Shown here in pieces: positions 23,206-30,113 of a DNA stretch of 64,000 nt. Made by a program: the position numbers and the translations under genes. Within the stretch, counting starts at the first letter, position 1; every line of letters begins with the position of its first letter. The notes beneath the pieces were generated by a model that ran no database searches, had not been told where the DNA came from, and saw only the letters and a program-made list of their open reading frames with translations. Source of the DNA: a bacterium (GTDB lineage: Bacteria; Elusimicrobiota; Elusimicrobia; UBA1565; UBA9628); NCBI GenBank assembly GCA_021782205.1, contig JAJXVH010000004.1, positions 35,226 to 99,225 of the forward strand, read 5' to 3'.

Positions 23206-25074
23206 ATGATGACCAACCGCGCGCGGTCGATTCTGCCCGCAGCACTGGCCGCGGCGGTGTTCCTTGTTTTCGCGGCGCGTCCGCTGGCGGTTTCGTTCCT
23301 GCGCGCGCGCGCCGCGCGCTCGGACCCGGCGGGCTGGGCGCGCGGGCCCATGTCGGGACGCGGCGCGGTGCTCCTGCCGGAGCTGTTCGGCACGCGCCTG
23401 CACGACGAGGCGCTCTACGCCGCGCGCGCGCGACAGGTCCTGCTTCACGGCCGGCCGATCAGTCCCTATGGTCCGGCGCGGGCGGACGACGGCTCCTGGC
23501 TGGACGACGCCTTGGAGATGTATCTGACGGCGGGCGCCATCGCGCTGGCGGGCGGCGACGTCGACCGCGCCTGGGATATTCTTGCGCCCGTTCTGGCCGC
23601 GGCGTGGTTTCTGGCGATTTTCCTGCTGCTGAAGCGCTGGACGGGCCGCGACGACGCGGCCGCGCCGCTGGCGCTGGCGGCGGCGCTTCTGCCGGACGCG
23701 TCGGTGTGGCTGTTGGACGTCAACCTGCACGCGGGGGTGCTTTGGACGCGCTGGCGCGACGTGTTCTTCGGCTCGGGTGCCGCGATCGGGCCGATTTTTC
23801 ACCGCCTGCCCTCGCCGCTGCTGTCCTATTTTCTGCTCGCGGGCCTGCTGGCGGGCGCGTGGCGTTTGGCCGTTGAGGACGAGTCGCGCCCGGTCGCGGC
23901 GGCGGCGCTGGGCGCGGGCTTCGGTCTGCTCACTCTCGTGCATCCTTACGAGTGGAGCTTCGGCCTGGCCGCGCTGGCGGCCTTTGCCGCGGCGGCGTTC
24001 GTCCCGGGCTGGTGCGGGCGCGGCGCGCGGCGCAATCTGCTGGTGGCCGTCGGCGCGGCGCTGGCGGTTTCGGCGGCGTACGCGGCGCTGATCGCGGCGA
24101 GCATCCCCGCGGACCTGCGCCGCGGAAGCCTTGCGGTCATCGGCGTTCAGGCGACGCGGCGCTTCAACCGCGCCGCGCTGATCCATCCCCTGGTCGCGGC
24201 CCTGGCCGCGGCGCTGGCTTTGTGCGAGCCCTCGCCGCGCCGTCGCGCCGCGTACGTCCTGCTGGCCTGCGCCCAGTTGGCCGCCTTCGCGGCGCGCGAA
24301 GCGCAGGTGGTCTTCGGCTTCGCCGTCCAGCCGTTTCACTATATACCTCTGGCCGGCGCGGCCGGGGGCGTCCTGCTTCTGCTGGCGGCGGCCGACGCGC
24401 TGGCGCGCGCGCCGTTCTGGGGCCGGAAGGCGGCGGCCGCCGCGGGCGCGCTCCTGCTCGCGCTGGCTCTGGGAGAGCAGCTGCGCCAGGCGCGGGCGTG
24501 CTACCGCCTGCTGGGCCTGCCGCCAGGTTTGGAGGCGGGGCTGGCCTGGCTGGACGCGCACGCGCCGGCGGACTCCTTGGTGCTGACGCCGTCCATGGAG
24601 GCGGACCTGGCGGTCTCCCTGCGCACGCGCGCGCGCGGCTGGGTGCCGACGGCGTTTCCACCCTTGGCGTCGAGCTTCACGGAGGAAGGCTACTGCCGGA
24701 TCGTCGGCCGCATGATCGGCGCGCTTGATCTGGACGCGGATCGTTTCTTGTCCGAGCGCTTTCTCATCCCCGCCGCGCGCGACGCGCGCGAGGCGCGGCT
24801 GGTCGAGGACGAGCGCCGCGGCGTGCTTGATCCCGCCGCGTGGGAATCCGTGGAATGGTTTCATCCCCTGCGCTTCGACGATCCCGGCCCGGGCTGGGTC
24901 CTGGAGGACCGCGCGCGCATCAAGGCTTTCGCCGCGTCCGCACCGCCGGTGCCGCGCCCCTTCTACGCCTGGATCGACGCCCGCGACCGCGTCTACCTGC
25001 GCCGGCCTTTGGCGGAATTGGGCGGACAGGCGGTCTACCGCGCGGCGGATGTGGAGATAGACTTATTTCGCTGA
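23206..25074 (+). CDS. Large integral membrane protein, possibly GT-C-like
   Basis: 622 residues: about 11-13 hydrophobic segments over residues 8-460, then a soluble C-terminal region of about 150 residues. An early loop has GTRLHDEALYAARARQ, with acidic residues in the place where GT-C glycosyltransferases keep catalytic Asp/Glu, and the overall shape is like dolichyl-phosphate-sugar-dependent transferases. I cannot name a family. A TAATTT box ends 7 nt before tandem ATGs. topA follows after 7 nt and is probably co-transcribed. Confidence 0.6.
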   Translation: MMTNRARSILPAALAAAVFLVFAARPLAVSFLRARAARSDPAGWARGPMSGRGAVLLPELFGTRLHDEALYAARARQVLLHGRPISPYGPARADDGSWLDDALEMYLTAGAIALAGGDVDRAWDILAPVLAAAWFLAIFLLLKRWTGRDDAAAPLALAAALLPDASVWLLDVNLHAGVLWTRWRDVFFGSGAAIGPIFHRLPSPLLSYFLLAGLLAGAWRLAVEDESRPVAAAALGAGFGLLTLVHPYEWSFGLAALAAFAAAAFVPGWCGRGARRNLLVAVGAALAVSAAYAALIAASIPADLRRGSLAVIGVQATRRFNRAALIHPLVAALAAALALCEPSPRRRAAYVLLACAQLAAFAAREAQVVFGFAVQPFHYIPLAGAAGGVLLLLAAADALARAPFWGRKAAAAAGALLLALALGEQLRQARACYRLLGLPPGLEAGLAWLDAHAPADSLVLTPSMEADLAVSLRTRARGWVPTAFPPLASSFTEEGYCRIVGRMIGALDLDADRFLSERFLIPAARDAREARLVEDERRGVLDPAAWESVEWFHPLRFDDPGPGWVLEDRARIKAFAASAPPVPRPFYAWIDARDRVYLRRPLAELGGQAVYRAADVEIDLFR

Positions 25075-25081
25075 GAACGTC

Positions 25082-26866
25082 ATGAAGCTGGTCATCGTCG
25101 AGTCGCCCAACAAGGTCGGCAAGATCAAGGGATTTCTGGGTCCCGACCACCGCGTGGCCGCGTCGTTCGGCCACGTGCGCGACCTGCCGTCGACCGGGGA
25201 TCTAGCGGTGAAATTCGAGGGCGGCAAGATCATTCCCGCCTACGTGCCCATCGAGCGCTCGGCGCGGCACATCAAGGAATTGCGCGAGCTGGCCCAGAAG
25301 GCCGACGAGGTCCTGCTGGCCACCGATCCGGACCGCGAGGGGGAGGCGATCGCCTGGCACGTCAGCCGCCTGCTGGGCGAGCGCAAATACTCCCGCGTGG
25401 TGTTCCGCTCCATCACCAAAGCCGAGGTGCAGAAGGCGATGGCGAGCGCGCGCCCGCTTGACCAGAATCTGGTCGACGCCCAACAGGCGCGGCGCGTCCT
25501 GGACCGCGTGGTGGGCTGGGTGGTCAGTCCGACCTTGCGCCAGGTCTCCAAGGACGCGCGTTCCGCGGGCCGCGTGCAGTCGGTGGCCGTGCGGCTGGTG
25601 GCCGAGCGCGAGAAGGAGATCGGCAAGCACAGCGTCGTGGACTATTTCATTCTCTCCGCGAAGCTGGAAAAGCACGGCGCGCCGCCTCCGTTTTCAGCGA
25701 AGCTGATCACCTGGAAAAATCATCCGCTGGGCCAGCGCCTGCGCGACCCCGCCTTGGCGGAGAAGACCGTCGCTTGGGCAAAGACCGTGCCGTGGCAGGT
25801 CCTGTCCTGCGACCGGCGCGACTCCGCGCGCCACGCGCCGCCGCCGTTCACCACCGCGACGGTCCAGCAGGCGGCGTCCGTGAAATTGGGGCTCAATCCC
25901 GACGCGACGATGAAGCTCCTGCAAAGCCTCTTTGAAGACGGGCGGATCACCTATCACCGCACGGACTCCGTGGCGCTCTCCCCCGAGGCGCTGGCCGACG
26001 CGCGCCAAGTCATCCAGAAGGAATTCCCGCCGGAATACCTTCCCAAGGCGCCCGTCATCCACGCCACCAAGTCCGCCAACGCCCAGGAAGCGCACGAGGC
26101 CATCCGTCCCACGCATCCGCAATCCGGCGCCGACGCGCTGAGCGGCGAGGGCGGCCGGCTGTATCGCCTGATCTGGCAGCGCTTCATCTCCTGCCAGATG
26201 GCGGCGGGCCGCGACCAGATCACCACCATCGACGTGGCCTGCGCGCCGGGGGCGTGGAAGGACGAAAAGGAAGGACCGGTGCCCATGGGGATCTTCCAGG
26301 CCAAAGGCAAGGTCGTGCTGTTCGACGGCTGGCGCCGTCTGGCGGGCGGCGACGCCACCGAGGAAGCCAGAAAAAAGAGCGACAAGGACGCCGAGGGCGA
26401 CGACGATGCGGACGCCGAATTGCCGCTGCTTGAGCCGGGAGACGCGCTGACCTTGCTGGACATCGCCGCGCTCAAGCGCGCCACCAAGCCGCCGCCGCGC
26501 TACACCCAGGCGTCCTTGATCAAGAAGCTGGAGGCCGAGGGCATCGGGCGGCCGTCCACGTATGCCGCGATCATGCGCGTCATTCTAGAGCGCGGCTACG
26601 TCAAGGAGGACAAGCGCAAGCTTGCCGCCACCGCGCTGGGCCTGTCCGCCGTCGATTTCCTGATCCGGCACTACTCCGGCAACTTCATCGATCTGGACTA
26701 CACCGCCCGCCTGGAGAGCGACCTGGACAGGATCGCGCGCGGCGAGGCATCGTGGGAAAAAATCGTCACGGACGCGAGCTTCGCCGTCATTCAATTGGCC
26801 CGCGGCGCGGGGCTGTGGTACGATCCGCTGGCGCCGCGTCCGCCGCGGCCGGCGAAGCCGGGTTAA
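25082..26866 (+). CDS. topA: DNA topoisomerase I (type IA), short form without zinc ribbons
   Basis: Relaxes negatively supercoiled DNA. 594 residues: TOPRIM domain at 1-120 (VIVESPNKVGKIKGFLG; DPDREGEAIAWH), then the type IA core with the active-site Tyr in GRITYHRTDS near 295 and the SLIKKLEAEGIGRPSTYA motif near 480. An acidic insert (KKSDKDAEGDDDADAE) lies near 430-445. The protein ends shortly after the core, so the C-terminal zinc ribbons that bring E. coli TopA to 865 residues are missing. It may be the only topoisomerase I or a shorter second paralogue. The stop overlaps the convergent porV stop by 4 nt. Confidence 0.93.
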   Translation: MKLVIVESPNKVGKIKGFLGPDHRVAASFGHVRDLPSTGDLAVKFEGGKIIPAYVPIERSARHIKELRELAQKADEVLLATDPDREGEAIAWHVSRLLGERKYSRVVFRSITKAEVQKAMASARPLDQNLVDAQQARRVLDRVVGWVVSPTLRQVSKDARSAGRVQSVAVRLVAEREKEIGKHSVVDYFILSAKLEKHGAPPPFSAKLITWKNHPLGQRLRDPALAEKTVAWAKTVPWQVLSCDRRDSARHAPPPFTTATVQQAASVKLGLNPDATMKLLQSLFEDGRITYHRTDSVALSPEALADARQVIQKEFPPEYLPKAPVIHATKSANAQEAHEAIRPTHPQSGADALSGEGGRLYRLIWQRFISCQMAAGRDQITTIDVACAPGAWKDEKEGPVPMGIFQAKGKVVLFDGWRRLAGGDATEEARKKSDKDAEGDDDADAELPLLEPGDALTLLDIAALKRATKPPPRYTQASLIKKLEAEGIGRPSTYAAIMRVILERGYVKEDKRKLAATALGLSAVDFLIRHYSGNFIDLDYTARLESDLDRIARGEASWEKIVTDASFAVIQLARGAGLWYDPLAPRPPRPAKPG

Positions 26867-27825
26867 AAGGAGTAAGTCAGCGACAGGTAGTTCGACATGC
26901 CCAGCACGCCCAGCGGGGCGAAGGCGTAGTCGAAGCCGATGCTGCTGAATTTCGCGCCCAGGCCCAGGCTGAGGCCGTCGAAGGAGCCCGCCTGGCCGAT
27001 GGAGCGCGAGTTGAAGCCCGCGCGCATGGCGAACGTGCCGCCGTCGAAATCCACGCGGTATTCGGTGCCCAGCGCGGCGTAGGGCTGATTATTGACGGGC
27101 TCGTTGACGTCCAAGGCCAGCAGCCAGGAGTCGGTCAAGTCGACGGCCGTGCCCAAGCGCAGGTTCTGCGGCAGAGGGTCGGAGGCGGCCTGGAACTTGA
27201 GCTGGCCGCCCAGGTTCTGCGCGCCGTAGGACAGGCGCACGTCGCGGTCGAAGAGCTGGAACGGCGCGCTGACGAAGCCCAGGTCGAGGGCGAACGTGTC
27301 GGCGGTTTTCGTGATGGTGGACTGGACGTATTTGACGCTGGCGCCGAAGCTGGCGCCGTCGAAGATGCCCAGGTCCTCGTTGTGCACCATGTAGCCGTAG
27401 CCGAAGGTGGCGGCCAGGTCGTTGGGGTGGAAGGTGCTGCCGGTGGACGCGCCGGTGGCGTCGGTCTGGTCGATGCCGGGCTGGGTCAGGTATTGGATGG
27501 CTCCGCCCACGCCGCCCCACTTGCCGATGGACTGGCCGTAGCCTAGATACTCGTAGTTGATGCCCGCGGGCAAGGTCTCGGCCATGAAGGAGGCGGAGCG
27601 GCCGTGGACGCGCGCCAAGCCCGCGGGGTTCCAGTAGATCGAGTCGGCGTCGTCGACGACCGCGCCGTAGGCGCCGCCCATGCCCTCGGCGCGCGCTCCC
27701 GCGCCCAGCTCCAGGAATTGCGCGCCCGTGGTGCCCACGTCGAGCGTCTGGAAGCCCGCGCGGGCGGGTGCGACCGCCAGCAGCAGGGCCGCCGCGGCGG
27801 CCGTCAGGGACTTCGCGCGCCTCAT
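26863..27825 (-). CDS. PorV/UPF0164 family outer-membrane protein
   Basis: 320 residues: a signal peptide (cleaved near ARAGF), then the family signature FLELGAGARAEGMGGAYGAV and DADSIYWNPAGLARV, followed by a beta-barrel related to FadL and ending in LSLTYSF. PorV (LptO) shuttles and modifies type IX secretion cargo in Bacteroidota; similar proteins occur in other diderm phyla. It lies 4 nt after the FN3 protein gene, whose C-terminus looks like a T9SS/FlgD-type domain, so the pair may be a secretion partner and cargo. Other T9SS genes are not in the window. Confidence 0.85.
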   Translation of the reverse strand: MRRAKSLTAAAAALLLAVAPARAGFQTLDVGTTGAQFLELGAGARAEGMGGAYGAVVDDADSIYWNPAGLARVHGRSASFMAETLPAGINYEYLGYGQSIGKWGGVGGAIQYLTQPGIDQTDATGASTGSTFHPNDLAATFGYGYMVHNEDLGIFDGASFGASVKYVQSTITKTADTFALDLGFVSAPFQLFDRDVRLSYGAQNLGGQLKFQAASDPLPQNLRLGTAVDLTDSWLLALDVNEPVNNQPYAALGTEYRVDFDGGTFAMRAGFNSRSIGQAGSFDGLSLGLGAKFSSIGFDYAFAPLGVLGMSNYLSLTYSF

Positions 27826-27829
27826 CGGT

Positions 27830-29803
27830 TCATCGCTCGACGGCCACGCGCATGAGTTTCTTGATGCCGGCGCCCTGGATCACGGCCAGGTAGACGCCGC
27901 TGGCCACGTAGCTGCCCGCGGCGTTGCGTCCGTCCCAGCCCGCGTTGCCGGAACCGTCGGCGGCGATGTCGGCGACCTTCTCGCCGATGTAGGTGAAGAT
28001 GCGCACGCGCGTGCCCGGCGGCAGGTTGCGGAAAGTCATCAGTTGGCCGGGATTGACGACGGGACGCAGGGGGTTGGGTCCCACGGTGATGCCGGAGATG
28101 CCCGCCGGCGGTGCCGCGCCGAAGACCTGGTAATAGCCCAAGGTCTGCGCGACGACGACCAAGGTGTTGTTGGGCCCGCGCGAGGACGCCAGCGGCGTCC
28201 AGCCGTGCGCGGGATCATCGTAGTCGATCGTCAGGGAGGCGGGATCGACGCTGCCGATCTGCGCGGGCAGATAGGACGCCGACACGGTCAGCGAGGCGGT
28301 GGGGTAGACGACCGCGCCGTTGGCGGGGTTGACCGCGGTGACCTGGAACAAGATCGGTTGGCCGCCGCTGCCGGGAATGGACACGGCGTCGGCGGGCATG
28401 CCGGGCGGCGGGGTGATCTGAGACTCGACGGCGGAGGAGACGAGGATGTTCACGTTCGATGAGAACGTTCCCGAGGCGAAGCTTACGCCGATCACCGACG
28501 CGGGCAGGACGAAGGTCAGCGCGCCCTGGGCTTCGGCGGGCACGGTGACGATGCTGATAGGAAACGAGGTCGAGGGGACGACGTTGTAGAGGGTCTTGTC
28601 GAAGTCCGAGAGGATTCCGGCGGCGTTGACCGCCTGGACCGTGAAGTAGAGGGTCGCGCCGCCGGAGAGGTTCGGCAGTATTGCCGTCGTCGCCTGCGTG
28701 GAGACGGTGATCGTGGAGGTCAGATGGGTCCACCACTCGATGTTGTAGGTCGTGCCCGGCGGATTGTTGTTGGCGCCCCAGGACAGGACGGCCGAGGCGG
28801 TCGCCGAGGAGAGGCTCAACAAGGTCAGGCCCGTGGTCGGCGCGGCCAGGGTGTTCACGGTGAACGGCGCGGAGTTCGTGGAGCTGGTCAGGCCGAAGGA
28901 TTGTATGTAGTCCGTGTAGGTGGTGTTCGGTATCAGCCCCGTCTGATTGATGGCGAGTTGATTGGGCCCCAAAAGCGCCGACGCGGCCACCCCCGAGTCC
29001 TCGAAGAGCTGGTAGTTGATGGCGCCCGTGCTGGCCGTCCAGGACCAGGCGATCGAGGAGATGCCCAGCGCGTAGCTGCCGGAACTGATCACGGCCTGGT
29101 TGTCGATGGGCGGAAGCGTCGTCGAGAGCGTCACGTCGAAGCCGGAGGGAAAGCCGTTGACGTTGACGGCCTGGACCTGGAAGTTGACGGTTTGCCCCCC
29201 GGGCAGGTCGTTGATCGTGGCGGTCGTGGAGCCGACGGAGACCGACGTGGTCGAGAAAACGACCGGCGTGCTGCCGGCCACATACCACTCGACGTTGTAA
29301 ACCGTGGCGACCGGGTTGCCGCTGCCGTCCCAGCTCAAGGTCTCGGCCGTGCCGTTGAGCACGAGCAGGGCGCTGCCGTTGGGCTGGGCGGCCTGGGTGT
29401 AGAGGCTCGACGTGGAGGAATCCACGACGTGGCCGGCGCTGCTGGCCTCGACCATGAAGGAGACCGAGGTGTTCGTCGAGTAGCCGACGATGGTGGCGGA
29501 ATAGTTGTTCAGCGCGGTCTGCGTGGAGGCGAGCGGAAAGTCCGTGCTGGAGACCACCGCGTAGTCCGTCATCGTGTCGCCGAACCAGGTCACGGTGATC
29601 GAGGAGACGCCGACCGGGAAGGCGTAGATGCCGGTGGCGGCGGTTTGGGCGCGGGCGGGGCGGACCGAGAGTACGGCGAAGGCCGCGCAGACGGCCGCCG
29701 TCCAAACCCATCCCCGCCGGGAACGCGGCGGATTGACCGCCGCTTGGCCTCGCTCCGCGGCTGACGGCGGAATAACGGACTTTGCGCCGTCGTCGCTCGA
29801 CAT
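27830..29803 (-). CDS. Secreted fibronectin type III repeat protein with T9SS/FlgD-like C-terminal domain
   Basis: 657 residues from the ATG at 29803. A signal peptide has an unusually long N-region, with the hydrophobic core at about residues 33-48 (VWTAAVCAAFAVLSV, cleaved near ARAQ). Then come three to four FN3-like modules, each with WDGSGNP, WSWTAS or WGANNNPP strands and YNVEW/YNIEW, a segment of about 150 residues with immunoglobulin-like strands, and a final 85-residue domain (GITVGPNPLRPV, WDGRNAAGSYVASGVYLAV, KKLMRVAVER) like T9SS type A sorting or FlgD Ig domains. The start codon and N-region lie inside a palindromic element (29696-29829), and no ribosome site is visible, so the true start is uncertain. 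Confidence 0.75.
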   Translation of the reverse strand: MSSDDGAKSVIPPSAAERGQAAVNPPRSRRGWVWTAAVCAAFAVLSVRPARAQTAATGIYAFPVGVSSITVTWFGDTMTDYAVVSSTDFPLASTQTALNNYSATIVGYSTNTSVSFMVEASSAGHVVDSSTSSLYTQAAQPNGSALLVLNGTAETLSWDGSGNPVATVYNVEWYVAGSTPVVFSTTSVSVGSTTATINDLPGGQTVNFQVQAVNVNGFPSGFDVTLSTTLPPIDNQAVISSGSYALGISSIAWSWTASTGAINYQLFEDSGVAASALLGPNQLAINQTGLIPNTTYTDYIQSFGLTSSTNSAPFTVNTLAAPTTGLTLLSLSSATASAVLSWGANNNPPGTTYNIEWWTHLTSTITVSTQATTAILPNLSGGATLYFTVQAVNAAGILSDFDKTLYNVVPSTSFPISIVTVPAEAQGALTFVLPASVIGVSFASGTFSSNVNILVSSAVESQITPPPGMPADAVSIPGSGGQPILFQVTAVNPANGAVVYPTASLTVSASYLPAQIGSVDPASLTIDYDDPAHGWTPLASSRGPNNTLVVVAQTLGYYQVFGAAPPAGISGITVGPNPLRPVVNPGQLMTFRNLPPGTRVRIFTYIGEKVADIAADGSGNAGWDGRNAAGSYVASGVYLAVIQGAGIKKLMRVAVER

Positions 29804-29829
29804 CCCGTCGGGGATGGGTTTGGACGGCG
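29696..29829 (+). repeat. Structured palindromic element, copy 1
   Basis: A 26-nt arm at 29696-29721 is complementary to 29804-29829 at 25 of 26 positions, enclosing 82 nt. Inside, GCGGCGG-ATTGA-CCGCCGC (29725-29743) forms a hairpin, followed by TTGGCCTCG (29744-29752), and CTCGACATCCCG lies at 29796-29807. The same core motifs in the same order occur on the opposite strand in copy 2 although the arms differ. The element covers the FN3 gene start and encodes the signal-peptide N-region and first hydrophobic residues. Confidence 0.8.
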
Positions 29830-29956
29830 TTCCACACAGCCAACGGCACGAGCTCATTGGCGCGGCGGCTGCGCCGCCGACGCCTAGGGGGGCAATAGGA
29901 AATTCCTCAACGGCACTGAAGCGGAGCGATGAATAGGACGGGAAGCTGGGGGCGAT
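29830..29956. other. Spacer between the two palindromic elements
   Basis: 127 bp upstream of the FN3 gene. It contains a small GC hairpin, GGCGGC-TGC-GCCGCC (about 29863-29877), and a short A/T-richer patch (AGGAAATTCCT). I see no convincing promoter and no coding sequence. Confidence 0.4.
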
Positions 29957-30082
29957 CGGCGGTCGGAGGGACCTTCGGCGGGATGTCGAGTCCGGACGGC
30001 GCAGAGCCGTCGCACCGCCGCCGGACGAGGCCAAGCGCGGCTCAATGCCGCGCGTGCCCGCCGAAGGTCCCTCCGACCGCCG
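29957..30082 (-). repeat. Structured palindromic element, copy 2 (inverted orientation)
   Basis: A perfect 26-bp inverted repeat, 29957-29982 with 30057-30082, encloses 74 nt. Read on the minus strand the interior has GCGCGGC-ATTGA-GCCGCGC (30053-30035), TTGGCCTCG (30034-30026) and CTCGACATCCCG (29990-29979), in the order seen in copy 1 on the plus strand. Stem bases differ between the copies but stay paired. It lies wholly in the 310-bp gap between the autotransporter stop and the FN3 gene. Confidence 0.8.
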
Positions 30083-30113
30083 GCCGATATGCATCTGTTT
30101 ATTCATCATTCCA

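Noticed and set aside
22204..24864. 886-codon minus-strand open frame across the barrel and membrane-protein genes
   Set aside because: Low-complexity Arg/Gln/Gly translation opposite genes with clear export and membrane features.
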